DNA of 64,000 nucleotides. It comes from Megalopta genalis. Its lineage: Eukaryota > Arthropoda > Insecta > Hymenoptera > Halictidae. Position 1 is the first letter of the stretch. Every line of letters starts with the position of its first letter. The notes beneath the pieces were generated by a model that saw only the letters and a program-made list of their open reading frames with translations, had not been told where the DNA came from and did no database searches. Positions 10,945-22,090 of the stretch are shown here, one piece after another. The position numbers and the translations under genes are program-made. The stretch is taken from positions 3,192,501 to 3,256,500 of the forward strand of contig NC_135013.1 of the NCBI RefSeq assembly GCF_051020955.1. The letters run 5' to 3'.

Positions 10945-11330
10945 ATATTAACACTTTAGCGGCCGCCGACACAACAGTTGTGCCATGGCGCAAACTGACG
11001 CTAACGGCCGCTGGTACAACATGCGTATCACGCGCAGCGTATTCAGGAAAAGTCGCTACACAAGGAGTGGGGGCAGGCGACGCACGCGCGAGAGTCCCGC
11101 GCAGCGGCGTGGCGCGTCCACAGGGCGGCAGCTATGGCGTTGTATTGTACCCGCAGCTCCGCGTCGCGTCGCGTCGCCGTCGTAGTTCAGAATTACAATG
11201 CTCGCCCGGCAGACGCGCCGCGCCGCTGCGCGGGACTCCCTCCGCACGCGTCGCCGCCCCACTCCTCGCGTAGCTACTTTTCCCGAATACACTGTTCACG
11301 CGCCGTTCGGCACCAGTATCAGTGGTACAA
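10945..11330. repeat. GC-rich hairpin core of segment A
   Basis: The left half contains AAAAGTCGCTACACAAGGAG through CGCAGCGGCGTGGCGCG and the right half carries the complement (CGCCGCGCCGCTGCGC through GTAGCTACTTTTCC). The result is an imperfect hairpin of roughly 150 bp per arm, very CpG-rich. It begins with TTAACACTTTAGCGGC. This resembles a TTAA-type terminus, but I found no matching opposite end. Confidence 0.7.
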
Positions 11331-11388
11331 ACTACTAGCTATTTCCGATTCGACTGTGAACGAGTGCGAAATCGCAATTTACCTTGAC

Positions 11389-11824
11389 ATAAATTTCATA
11401 TGGTACACATAAGGTGTCATGCACACCAGAAAATTAAAACGACTGTCATGGTTAAACTACATATTATTTCGAGTCCGAAAAATTAGTAAATATTCTTCAG
11501 ACGTTCTAAAGTAAAGGAGAACAGCGTTTTTCTTAAAAATATCACTGTTATGTAGTTAAAAAAATCCGGAAAGTTCTCGCTTCGTGACTTGTTCAATACT
11601 TCGAACGCGGCTCGAGTCCGTCCCGACCTTCTGTCAAAGCCTCGTGCTGCGGACTCTCTCGCGGACCCTCTCTCTCGCACCGTCACCTCTCATTGGCCAG
11701 TGTTTTTCGTTAATAACTCGTAAACAAAGCCGCGGATTGCATTTTCGCAAAGGAAAAAGTTACTTCAAATGACCTCAGCTACCCCTCATTTTCGGCTGTT
11801 AAAATAATTGTGGGACACCCTGTA
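11389..11824. mobile_element. Single arm of the giant foldback inserted in segment A
   Basis: About 436 bp, from AATTTCATATGGTACACATA to GGGACACCCTG, nearly identical to the outer right arm at about 4690-5115. The paralogous segment A' lacks it: there ACCTTGACGATATAATAATA is continuous (complement at about 16469-16488). The filled site reads GACATA, then the insert, then TATAATAATAAACC, consistent with insertion at a TA dinucleotide and a TA duplication. Confidence 0.9.
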
Positions 11825-12039
11825 TAATAATAAACCTAAAATTTCAATATCTGCGAAGTTTACCCGACAATCGATTGCCGATTCGCGAACTATAATATAA
11901 TTATAATTTCGTTTATTTGTAAAATAGCAGTTTGATCCGGGATATAACGCTGGCTCCCCGTGAAGGTTTCTCATAAAACCGCGCGGCCTGTAAAGCGTCA
12001 ATGTACTCCGGCATGCCGGCCGCTGCCTTTTTTCGCCGA

Positions 12040-12152
12040 CTGCCTCGAGTTTCCATAAAAATGCGAGGCCCGAAGAATCGCGACTCGGTATTCTCGGATC
12101 TACCGGTTTCAATTCCGACCTCCGAACATTTCCGGGATAAATTACCGTGTGC
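12040..12152 (+). repeat. Dispersed repeat family 3, copy 2
   Basis: It matches copy 1 from GAGTTTCCATAAAAATGCG through GAATCGCGACTCGGTATTCT to AAATTACCGTGT. It forms the right end of segment A. Confidence 0.85.
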
Positions 12153-12787
12153 CGAATACAAAGAAGTACATTTGACGAAAAACGTGAAATAAATTGCACT
12201 CGCGTATGGCAACGGAGAAATACCGAAGACGTGGCATTTCCGGAGATCCGCTAATTTAATCGAAGATCGGTGCAATCTCTCGAATAGAAGTTCACTGTTC
12301 GGAAACAGTTACGAGAACTTCTCCGAGAATCTGATATCAAAAGCACGCGGCACTTTTCCCGGGGATTGCGCGCGCGCGCGCGTCGATAGAATCCATTCAA
12401 ATGAAGTTCTTGATCGTTGTCCCGAAAGAGTTAAAAACTTCGCCGAGAATCCGATACCAAAAATTCGAGGCTCCGGCAGGAACAATGCGGGTTCTACAAC
12501 AGACATCTCCATCTGCTTGCTGGGGATACAATCCCGAAGCCGATTTCACGACGAAAGGCATTCTGCCCCTCGGAGCATCGAGCTTTCAAGTATTTATGTT
12601 TACAAACGTATTGGAAAGGAAGGCTTCTTTGTGCGAACCGGGCGAAAGAGAAAGAAAGAGAGAGGAAGAGAGTGTGTGTGAGAGAGAGAGAAGCGATTCG
12701 AGTGCTCAAAGACGGAAACAATCTAGATGGGTTGACACAATGTCAGATCTTAAACAGGCACTCGAGCAGGCCGCTGTTCCCGACAGG
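12153..12787. other. Low-copy DNA with short simple repeats
   Basis: It contains a (GC)n run at about 12368-12382 and a purine-rich AGAGAG/GTGTGT tract at 12644-12692. The phrase CGAGAATC(T/C)GATA(T/C)CAAAA occurs twice, about 115 bp apart (near 12323 and 12446), suggesting a decayed local duplication. The 152-residue frame starting at 12401 has no recognisable domain. Confidence 0.5.
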
Positions 12788-13078
12788 ATCAAAAGGCTAT
12801 TTCCCTCGGGATCTCGAGCTTCCGATCGGTTCTGTCGTCGTCGCATCGTAAGTGTATAAGCGTCGACCGTGTTGCGCTTTACGCGTCGCAGTGTCGCGAC
12901 CTAGGTTGCCAGGTTTCGACCCGAGATTCCAGATCGGTAGAGTGAGGACAAGTAGTAGGGTACCACTGGGCCAATTACCGTGCCCTGTTACCAACCTTCC
13001 AGGAGTTTTCGCAACTAAACTTAACTTCAGCAATTTAAATGACATTTCTTCTTCACCCGTTGTGTAAGAAAGACACGT
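12788..13078. repeat. Paralogous segment B (inverted partner of 20246-20459)
   Basis: ATCAAAAGGCTATTTCCCTC, CCAATTACCGTGCCCTGTTA and AATGACATTTCTTC are all found in reverse complement at 20246-20459. Segment B carries about 80 bp (about 12846-12925) that B' lacks. In both copies a family 1 MITE lies immediately beside it, so duplication probably followed that insertion. Confidence 0.9.
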
Positions 13079-13455
13079 ATATTCGGTGTCCCAAAATTAT
13101 GCTACGCCCGTGAACTGGCGGGTTCCTGAGATCATTCGGAGCAACTTTTTCCTTTGCGAAAATGTGATCTGCGACTCCGTTCACGAGTTATTAACGAAAA
13201 ACGCTGACCAATGAGGGGCGGCACGACCTGCGGCTGGCGCGCGGCGGCCGAGCCAACGAGCGCGCGACGCCCAGTCGCGCCGGTTGGCTCGGCCGCCTCG
13301 CGCGCCGATCGAGCTCCTCTCTCATTGGTCGGCGTTTTTCGGAGATAACTCGTGAACGGAGTCGCGGATTGCAATTTCGCTAAGGAAAAAGTTACTGCAA
13401 ATGATCTCGGGAAACTCTCGGTTCGCGCAAGTAGCATAATTTTCGGACACCCTGT
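13079..13455. mobile_element. Family 1 MITE, subfamily B
   Basis: From TATTCGGTGTCCCAAAATTA to ATTTTCGGACACCCTGTGG. Self-complementary body, with ATTATGCTACG in place of the CTCGCAATCCG of subfamily A. Paralogous with the copy at 19866-20245. Confidence 0.9.
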
Positions 13456-14326
13456 GGGGTGACAAAGGGAAACAAAGGACCCACCCTCGAATCTCTTTTC
13501 TGTCCGTTCCGCGGCTCCTTCGACTTCGCCGCGCTGCTAATGCTCGGGATAAAAATGATCCCACGGCTTCCCGGGGATTCGACAGGAGTTATGGCGCCGT
13601 TAAAGGGATCAGCGTAATGAAAGCACCCGGGCACTCGGTTTCGGATCGGGAAACTTTCCGCGCCGCCGATTCGAGCTGTCTTTAACTAACGGGGCAAGTT
13701 GATCGCGTCGTTTCCGAGAAACGCTGATGTTCGGTTTCGCCGGGAAATTTTCCGCGAAGACGGTGTATTGTTCCTAACTTCTCGCTCACGATAAAATTGG
13801 ATCGAAATGAGAAACAACGGTTGACACAACGGTTGTGTCATTCCTTTCCGCGGAATTTCCTTTTGCGGATCTGCGTTGATTAGCATCCCTTCGATCTTAC
13901 TGATTCTCTTAACAGAACGGGACAATTTTTGTTTCTTAAATGTCTTCATTTTATACTAATTGACGAAAATTGTTAGAACAGTTTTCCGAATGCGATAATT
14001 TTTCTAGAACTGGATTAAGTGGAGCGAATTTTTTTGGAGATGTTAGAGGGACCAGTTTACTTTACAGAGGCTAAAATAGTTTTCTTTTGATTTCGTTATT
14101 AGTTTAGTTGATAAAAATTGTTTATAGAAGTCCTCGTTTTTTAACTGTTTTTATCGAAACCTGGAAATTTTTTAAATGCATTTTCTTTATCTCTCGCCAA
14201 CTGATGTGCATATTATTTTATCACTTATTTGTTATATTATTTTAATGGATGTATAGTAAATTAGTCTCTTTAATATTAAACAAAAATTCGAGTTATTTAG
14301 TCCAGGTTAAGGAAAGTTATAGCGTT
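13456..14326. other. Low-copy DNA
   Basis: CpG-rich at the left (13456-13800) and AT-rich at the right. Short frames on the minus strand at 13322-13634 partly run through the neighbouring MITE. Nothing recognisable. Confidence 0.45.
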
Positions 14327-14550
14327 TATAAATATATAAATATATACATATGTAAATATATAAATATATAAATATGTAAATATGTAAATATGTAAATATG
14401 TAAATATATAAATATATAAATATATAAATATATAAATATATAAATATATAAATATGTAAATATATAAATATATAAATGTATGAATATATAATAATATAAA
14501 TATATAAGAATATATAATATATAAATATGTATATAAATATATATAAATAA
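14327..14550. repeat. 8 bp (TAAATATA/TAAATATG)n array
   Basis: About 25 copies of an 8 bp unit, with TATA and TATG variants. The minus-strand frame across it translates as an (I)YIFIY repeat and is not a gene. Confidence 0.95.
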
Positions 14551-14978
14551 GTTAAATGTTTGAAATATTTAGAACGCGTTGTTACAACAATTTTACAGCG
14601 TTTGTCATATATTTTACATATATGTATTTGTCTCTGACTGTATCCATTCGGAGAGGGAAAAGCAGACTTTAGCAACAACCGAACGGTTCGGACAAAAAAC
14701 CTCCGTGAACCAGTGAGTAGCAATTTGCAAAATTTTGTTACAGGATCGAGGCGAGCACGGTGGATTTGCATTCGGACGCGTTCAACTCTGTCCCCGTTGA
14801 AAAGCACGTTGACGCAAGAATCCGTCGACCGGCTAAAAGTTTGTCCGAAACTTTGTCCCTCTGCAAATAAAACTCCTGGTTAAATACGCGTTTCAGCATT
14901 GCGACCGATTCAGATTACTCAAACAGGGACCGCCGATGCTAATCTCGATCCGTGCCAAATACGCCGAATTGATCACAG

Positions 14979-15028
<50 letters not shown>

Positions 15029-15349
15029 GACTGGAACGAGCTCGTTGTGGCGGACCAGCGTCCTACGAAATCGTCGTCGACCATTCGTAGAATTCGTACG
15101 AAACTAACAGTTTCTGGCAGACAATTTCGAGTTCAAGGAATATTCGAATATAAGCAACGGTTTTACAGAAGTCTGTTCATTCTGTATTTTCGTATCGTTG
15201 CAATTGCAAAGGCTCCATCTTGAAAAATTAAATATATTCTAAACTCTATATATATTCTAATTATAAAAGCGAGAAAATATATTTGTTGCTCTTATAAATC
15301 GGTTCTGGACGCCAACATTTCTTTTTTTAAATTAATAAGTAATTTAAAC
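14551..15349. other. Low-copy DNA with a (CT)n microsatellite
   Basis: Unique sequence holding an uninterrupted CT dinucleotide run at about 14981-15026. The open frames on both strands are extended by the repeat. No gene. Confidence 0.55.
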
Positions 15350-15500
15350 TAAACTAAAGAGATAATAATAAGGGAGAAATGATAATAAGTAAAAAATAAT
15401 AAATAAGAAAATAATAATAATAAGAAAACAATAATAACAAGTAAAAAAATAAGAATAAGTAAAAAAGAACAATAATTTAAAAAAATAATAAATAAATCCT
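15350..15500. repeat. A-rich AATAATAAG tract
   Basis: Low-complexity sequence made of AATAATAAG, AAAAATAAG and similar phrases without a strict period. Confidence 0.8.
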
Positions 15501-16142
15501 CCTTTCGTTAGTCTTACAATTTATCAACGAAGCATTTTTAACCCTATATTTACAGGATAATTTTCGGCCGAAATAACCAGGTGTACACCCTGTATATATA
15601 CATACGTACATATACATACGATGTTATCATAATTGCATTTCGACGGTGTTTCAAGCGAAACCCAAGAAAATGACACGGTGCGCCCCGGTTTATTGACGCG
15701 ACGTATGGACGGACTGCGAGGAATGTTTATTGTCGGGTGCGTGCTTTCATTCAGTCTTTCGCCGGGACGTTCGATCGGCGGGCGTAACGTGCACACGCAT
15801 AACGTCGGCTGACGTTGCGGCGGAACCGGCGAAACGTACGTCATACATATGTAATGCGGCGAGACGTGCAGGACATGCGAACGATCCGATGCGACGCGAT
15901 GGGTGCACGTCTTCGCCGCGCGCCCTTAACGCCCGCCGAGCCGCCGCGCCGACAGATCGTTATGCCCGCCCCCGGTTTTTCGAGGTCGGCGCCGAACCGG
16001 TTCCACGGCTGAGTGCTTGCCGAGAATCGATCCCGGAACAACGCTGTGACACGGTGTAACAATTAATCTTTGTGACTGGAACAATGGAACGAGATAGAAG
16101 GGAAATGTACGCCAAAAATCTCGTGTCGCATTCATCGAAATA
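15501..16142. other. CpG-rich low-copy block
   Basis: It includes a short GTGTACACCCTGTATATA at 15583-15600 that may be a family 1 terminus relic. The remainder (15650-16060) is CpG-rich with overlapping frames on both strands that do not look like genes. Confidence 0.45.
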
Positions 16143-16258
16143 CGGTAAATACAGTAATTGCTCCTGGAAATGTTCGGAGGTCGGAATTGAAACCGGCTGA
16201 TCCGAGAATACCGAGTTGCGATTCTTCGGGCCTAGCGGCATGATTTTATGGAAAATCG
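16143..16258 (-). repeat. Dispersed repeat family 3, copy 3
   Basis: In reverse complement it reads GAATCGCAACTCGGTATTCT, CGGATCAGCCGG and CCTCCGAACATTTCC. It is the counterpart of copy 2. Confidence 0.85.
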
Positions 16259-17077
16259 CGGCGGTCGGCGAAAAAAGGCAGCGGCCGGCATGTCGGTGTA
16301 CATTGACGCTTTACAGGCCGCGAGATTTTATGAGAAACCTTCACGGGGAGCCAGCGTTATATCCCGGATCAAACTGCTATTTTACAAATAAACGAAATTA
16401 TAATTAAATTATAGTTCGCGAATCGGCAATCGATTGTCGGGTAAACTTCGCAAATATTGAAATTTTAGGTTTATTATTATATCGTCAAGGTGAATTGCGA
16501 TTTCGCACTCGTTCACGGTCGAATCAGAAATAGCTAGTAGTTTGTACCGCCGATACTGGTGCCGAATGGCGCGTGAACAGTGTATTCGGGAAAAGTAGCT
16601 ACGCGAGAAGTGGGGCGGCGACGCGTGCGGAGGGAGTCTCGCGCAGCGGCGCGGCGCGTCTACCGGGCAAGCATTGTAATTCTGAACTACGACGGCGACG
16701 CGACGCGACGCGGAGCTGCGGGTACAATACAACGCCATAGCTGCCGCCCTGTGGATGCGCCGCGCCGCTGCGTGGGACTCTCGCGCGTGCGTCGCCTGCC
16801 CCCACTCCTCGCGTAGCGACTTTTCCTGAAAACGCTGCGCGTGATACGCGTGTTGTACCAGCGGCCGTTAGCGTCAGTTTGCGCCATGGCACAACTGTTG
16901 TGTCGGCGGCCGCTAAAGTGTTAATACGAACACGTGGTAATGCTAGAATAAAAACGATGACTTAACTTTTTTATTTCTATTCTTTCGCCGTGACTCAAAG
17001 GCAATTCGGAGGCCACGTGACACGATTCGAAGGCAATTCGGAGGCCACATGCTACGATTCGACGGTTACGTACCTAG

Positions 17078-17286
17078 TACAGTAAATTCTTCCTAATTTT
17101 TCTTCAGCTTGTAAACAAAGATGCACAATGTGAGAAGAGGAGATACGAGTCTCGCAGCTCGTTTTTATAGTCGCCAATATAGTCAACAAATATAAAAATG
17201 AGCCACGAGGCTCGAATAATCGTATCTCCTTTTTCCCAAATTGTCAATTTCTGTTCAACACGGACACTTGGAGAGAATTTACTCTA
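17078..17286. mobile_element. Family 2 MITE, longer copy
   Basis: It starts TACAGTAAATTCTTCCTAAT and ends GGAGAGAATTTACT. The interior has GAAGAGGAGATACGA on the left and TCGTATCTCCTTTTT on the right as inverted copies, around a central TTTTTATAG...TATAAAAA hairpin. It retains the middle that the 10664 copy has lost. Confidence 0.85.
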
Positions 17287-17790
17287 ATCTCTTTCTTGCT
17301 TCGACACGCTTGTTATAGCCACTCGTAAAGAATTCGAATGCATGATTCAGCCGATTTTTGTGGCATGGCCTTTAATTACGCTCCGAATAAGGGTTTAAAC
17401 GGTGCGTTAAAACTCTACCGCGTTATCTTATTTGATTTCAGCAATCATGCTCCTCCGCTAAATTATAATAAAGGACAGTGGTGTGCACCGGCTATCACTC
17501 AGGTATAAAATGAACCGGTGAAGCGATGAAGTTGCACACACCTCCGCGCACTGTTTTATTAAATTCGTTGTTAACGCGCAACAGCGTAATTTATGCTAAA
17601 TTACATTCCGCACTTTCGAAGCTCCCCTAACTTCCTGAAGACTCGCTAAAACTTGCTGTCTCAGCATCGTCTGAACTGCTGCTCAAATTAAATCCAACAA
17701 TTTATTGTCAGAAACAATCTCTAATGAATAATAAACCGTTTATTAGGGCGTAAAGTTGAACGGGCGGGCGCATGGAAATTGGCAGCTCAC

Positions 17791-17792
<2 letters not shown>
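17287..17792. other. Low-copy DNA
   Basis: No recognisable gene or element, mixed composition. Confidence 0.45.
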
Positions 17793-17852
<60 letters not shown>

Positions 17853-17871
17853 AGAGAGAGAGAGAGAGAGC
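17793..17871. repeat. (GA)n microsatellite
   Basis: About 79 bp of almost pure GA dinucleotides, interrupted by GGGAGGGA near the right end. Confidence 0.97.
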
Positions 17872-18278
17872 TATATAATGAGGTAATTAAATTTCAATAT
17901 TGGAGAAAATAGATTCTAACCTTGATAATTAAATAGAAAATTTATGTAATTGTTTTTCTTTTCAAATATATAATCATTTTGACAGCCAAATGATTAGGTA
18001 TCCTCAAAAATAACTAAATAAATGTCAGTATCATTTTGTATAGGTGTTGCAAAATATAAAAGTTAGAATTTCCTTGTAATAGTAACAATAATATCTCGTT
18101 CCATATTATTTTCATAATTATATATTTCATATTATTGTAAATTCTGATTTATTGTAATAAGCACTGAATAAACAGTATTACAATGATAACAATATTCAAT
18201 GAACAATATTGCGACATCATTGTCCCTATATAATATAATGAAATAATAATATAATGTAACATAATAAAACATAAGAAA
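17872..18278. other. AT-rich low-copy DNA
   Basis: No gene or element seen. Confidence 0.45.
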
Positions 18279-18482
18279 ATAATAATACAATATAATAATA
18301 ATATAATATAACGTAATAAAATAATAATACAATATAATAATAACATAATATAACGTAATAATATGATAATACAATATAATAATAACATAATATAACATAA
18401 TAAAATAATAATACAGTATAATAATATAATAATATAATATATAATAATATAATAATAATATAATATAATAATATAATAAAAT
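18279..18482. repeat. 42 bp ATAATA-rich tandem array
   Basis: Four or so copies of a 42 bp unit with ATAATAATACAATATAATAA and a terminal TAACGTAATAAA, decaying into simple ATA repeats. The divisible-by-three period keeps two minus-strand frames open. Confidence 0.85.
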
Positions 18483-19494
18483 ATCCCTAATATAATTTTA
18501 ATATATTATATAAAATTTTCTGATGCGTCATTAAAAATAGCCCTTAAATAATTCGCAAAAAAAATGCTCACGTTCCTAAATTTACTTGTACCTAATAAAT
18601 TGCTACAACCATAAATTAATAATTTTATTTACGTCGAATTGCTCGGCATTCTCTGCTCGTGACGGTACAACAACCGTCACAGTTCCCGTCATTTTTTCCG
18701 TTTGCCGTCGCGACCGGGGCATCGAACTTTTCCAAGGCGAGAAGTTACGTTTAATAGAATCCGCGAAGACGATCTTGCACGGTCGCGTCGCGTCGCGTGC
18801 CGCCGTATGAATAATGCCAAAAAGTTCGAAACAATAGGTCCGGCCAGCCGGGTCGAAAACCGGGGTCCGACGGTCGCGAGAGGCGCATTATTAAGTTTCC
18901 CGATTTGATGCGCGAATGAAAACTCGGCGGCCCGGGTCCCCGGCTTGAACTTTGAATTTCAAGAAGGAAAGTTTAATGGCTCGCGCGGAAAATTGTTGAC
19001 GCGAATAAAAGTTTACGGCCCTTCCATTATTCTAATACATTACAGGGCTTTCCCCCGGTTGTCCTACTGGTGCAACGTTTCATTACTGGAACTGGGTAAA
19101 ACTGTGCCACCGCCGCCGCCGCCGCTCTTCTTCCGACCGGCTTCTTATTCCCCGGCCGTTTCCACGAACACGCGGATGGATAAGTTCTTGAATAAATATT
19201 GCCCGGCGAAGTCGGCCGATAAAACTTTCTGTTTGACCAGGAAAAATTGTAATCGAATAATGCCCTGGAAAATTTCATTTCTCGGCCGGCAAACTTTTCC
19301 CCGGGGCTGCGTGTAACTGTGGACTCAACGTGTTTATACGTGTAGATACCTCCGGACGTGGTGCACGAGCTGGAATTGTAATAATTGGATTTTATTAGTT
19401 CGACAGTGAAACGAGTGTAGACGAAACACGAAATTGCGACGCTGTTAGACGAATTTCAACAATTTCGTTATATTTTGTTAGCTTTATTTTACAG

Positions 19495-19530
<36 letters not shown>

Positions 19531-19864
19531 TAGCAGTTTATATTGTTTTTTACATTTCATTGTATTGTCTGTTGATATTATTCAAGAGAGGAATACGTAG
19601 ATGATCATGCGATTACTATTTCTTGCAACTGCTGCACGACATTTTTATTTTTCATGTGGATCCGCTGTCTAAACTATTGATTTTTCCACGTTACGTATGT
19701 TTCCAGCGTTTATTATACTGTATTATACAGTATTATATTTTATCATTAATTAATTTTAATTATTATTATCATTATTATTATTAACTAATTTTATAATTAA
19801 TTTATCATTAATTAATCTCATTCTTAATATTAAGTATTATATATATCATCATCCTTAATGTGTA
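18483..19864. other. CpG-rich low-copy block with an (ATT)n run
   Basis: The part at 18640-19330 is CpG-rich, with a CCGCCGCCGCCG run at 19111-19124. An (ATT)n microsatellite lies at about 19498-19531. The 123-residue frame at 18945-19316 has no recognisable domain. AT-rich from 19690 onward. Confidence 0.5.
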
Positions 19865-19865
19865 A

Positions 19866-20245
19866 TACAGGGTGTTCCAAAATTATTGTTCAAGCGAGAA
19901 CTGAACAGAACTGAGGGATTCCTGAAGTCATTTGAAGTAACTTTCTCCTTTACAAAAATTTTCTACGAGGCTTCGTTTACGAGTTATTAACGAAAAACAC
20001 CGACCAATGAGAGGGGAGCTCGATCGGCGCGCGAGGCGGCCGAGCCAATCGGCGCAACTGAGTTCCGACCGCTCGTTCGCTCGGCCGTCGCGCGCCAGCA
20101 GATCTCGCTCCCCATTGGTCAGCGTTTTTCGTTAATAATTCGTAAACGAAGCCACGTAGAAAATTTTTGTAAAGGGAAAAGTTGCTTCGAATGACCTCAG
20201 GTACCCCTCAGTTTTCGGGCGTAGCATAATTTGGGGCACCGTTTA
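19866..20245. mobile_element. Family 1 MITE, subfamily B (beside segment B')
   Basis: It begins TACAGGGTGTTCCAAAATTA and ends TAATTTGGGGCACCGTTTATA. The body is self-complementary around ACGAGTTATTAACGAAAAAC. It is the inverted paralogue of 13079-13455. Confidence 0.9.
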
Positions 20246-20459
20246 TACATGTCTTTCGTAGTCAACGGGTGAGGAAGAAATGTCATTCAAATTGCTAAAG
20301 TTGCGTTTGGTTGCGCAAAACTCCTGGAAGGCTGGTAACAGGGCACGGTAATTGGCTCCGTTGCCCTACAACCTGCCCTCACTCTACCAATCTGGAATCT
20401 TGACGACGACAGAACCGATCGAAAGCTCGAGATCCCGAGGGAAATAGCCTTTTGATCAA
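20246..20459. repeat. Paralogous segment B'
   Basis: Reverse-complement match to segment B, containing GGGCACGGTAATTGGCTCCG and CGAGGGAAATAGCCTTTTGA. It lacks about 80 bp present in B. The minus-strand frame here is only an ORF by chance. Confidence 0.9.
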
Positions 20460-20640
20460 TATTATATGTCATCGTTAATGTGTAATATTATTGATATAAT
20501 AATAATAGTATAAATAATAATAATATATATAATAATAATGATATAAATAATAATAATAATATATATATTAATAATAGTATAAATAATAATTTATATAATA
20601 ACAGTATAAATATAATAATAAGAGAATAAAATAAAGCGCA
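20460..20640. repeat. AT-rich ATAATA tract
   Basis: Low-complexity ATAATA and ATATAT sequence with imperfect periodicity. Confidence 0.8.
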
Positions 20641-20686
20641 TACTTTTAAAAAATATTAATTCCTCAGCACCGCGCGACGCAACGAG

Positions 20687-20687
<1 letters not shown>

Positions 20688-20735
<48 letters not shown>
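20688..20735. repeat. (AC)n microsatellite
   Basis: About 48 bp of uninterrupted AC dinucleotides followed by GAGAGAG. Confidence 0.97.
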
Positions 20736-20738
<3 letters not shown>

Positions 20739-22090
20739 AGAGTTCTTTTTTTTCTCCGCAAGGTAAGTGGAATGATCCGCGAATGCATGGGAAAAAAGCG
20801 GTGAATTTGCAAAAAAAGCTCCGCGGTCCGCCGGGGAACCGCGGATGATCCTCGAAATGACGGAATTATTTGCAATCCCGCGACAGGCCCCGCTGACGTG
20901 GAAACAAGGTATAATGACGGCAAGGCAAATTTATTCTGCGCCGTTGCACATCCTGGCCGGGGGATGAGGGGGGACACGTCAGCTGCGGCTCGCAGGGGAG
21001 GATCCCGGGGGAAGTCGAACCTTACAACGTAACTCGTTACACGTTAGCCTTTAATATAAATGCAGGACGGGGGGGGGGGAGAGAGAAAGTCTCCTCTTTT
21101 ATAAAGTACTCCGTCTATCCGGGCTATCGATTGTGGAATTATGTGGAATGAAGACTTCGCGGGGAATGAGAGACTCCCTCCCCTCCCCCGGCCGCCCCGG
21201 AGATAATACAGTTTCAGCTTCTTGTAACTTTCCCGAACGTTTATCTAGCAAAACCACGCCCGGCCGTGGGAGGAGGATCCGCGGCGGTCGGAGGAAAAAA
21301 GAGAAATATGAAGCAAACCCAATCTAACTTCTTTACTCGATTAAACGGATAAATCGGTTCTCATGAGACGTCGGGCCCGGCGGTCGCCGCCGCCGCTGTC
21401 GACGCCGCCGTCACTTCCCCCTCCAGCGTTCCGCCTACGCTGCGCGTCACTTCCCCCTCCACGGTTCCGTCTACGCGTGCTGCGCGATATCCAGCGATAT
21501 TTGCATAGTTATCAAACGCCTCGGCGAGTGGAGAGTGGAGAGGGAAGCGATCCGAATCGGCCGAGTCGCGAGAACCAACGCTCGTCTTATCTGTTCAAGG
21601 ACGGCGGTGCTTCCGCGAAAGTGCTACTTCCAATTTCGTTCGGACGCTACTTAAATCAATATCAGTCCATGCAAATGGAATTGAAACCCCGTCGCCATCG
21701 TCCTTCTCGTCGGTCGTCGTCGCGACGCTTTCCACCGTTGATGAATTTGTCGGGAGCGTAAGAAATCGCCGAGAGGACGTTCTTACCGGATCGGCCTGGA
21801 AATTCAGGCGATCAGAAATCGGCCACGGAAATTGGCGTCGAGATGATCGGAATCGGAATAGGAAAACTTCGATCCGCGTCGTAATTAACGGGGAGCTCTG
21901 TCCGACGGTTTCACGATGTTTCGAAGGAATTCTCGACGACGATGTTCGCGAGAGCACTTTGTTTAACGAGATCAAAGGGGCTTGGACGATTTTGAGACGG
22001 TCAAAAGTGCGCTTAGAGGCTCTTTAGTGACTGTTATAGCGTTCGAGAAAAACTCGTCTGTGCTAAATTTCAACCCTGTGAGTTGTCTGT
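20736..22090. other. CpG-rich low-copy block
   Basis: Long CpG-rich unique region. It holds a G run at 21069-21079 and two short direct copies of CACTTCCCCCTCCA (about 21411 and 21448). The overlapping 132-residue plus and 126-residue minus frames at 21363-21975 have no domain I recognise. No gene supported. Confidence 0.5.

Larger units (their letters stand above)
10664..12152. repeat. Paralogous segment A (inverted partner of 16143-17286)
   Basis: Apart from one insertion, this segment matches 16143-17286 in reverse complement over its length: a family 2 MITE, the 32 bp minisatellite, a GC-rich hairpin, an AT-rich joint and a family 3 copy, in the same order. Two overlapping open frames in the GC-rich core (97 and 66 residues, starting near 10980) are conserved as frames in the partner. 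However, the opposite strand is also open with related peptides because the core is self-complementary, so they are not counted as genes. Confidence 0.9.
16143..17286. repeat. Paralogous segment A' (inverted partner of 10664-12152)
   Basis: Reverse complement of segment A without the foldback arm. In plus-strand order it contains a family 3 copy (minus orientation, 16143-16258), the AT-rich joint with the uninterrupted ATTATTATATCGTC site, the GC-rich hairpin (about 16540-16922), two copies of the 32 bp minisatellite and a full-length family 2 MITE. Divergence from A is visible but modest, with most indels in repeats. Confidence 0.9.

Noticed and set aside
3221..11772. Repeated 67- and 62-residue frames at 3.3, 4.9 and 11.6 kb as a small gene family
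   Set aside because: They lie on both strands of the foldback arm and one is the antisense of the other. High DNA identity alone explains their conservation.
12840..12925. 80 bp difference between B and B' as a spliced-out intron (retroposed copy)
   Set aside because: GTAAGT lies near the left edge, but the junctions do not match donor and acceptor positions. Bases before GTAAGT are also missing in B', so a deletion fits better.
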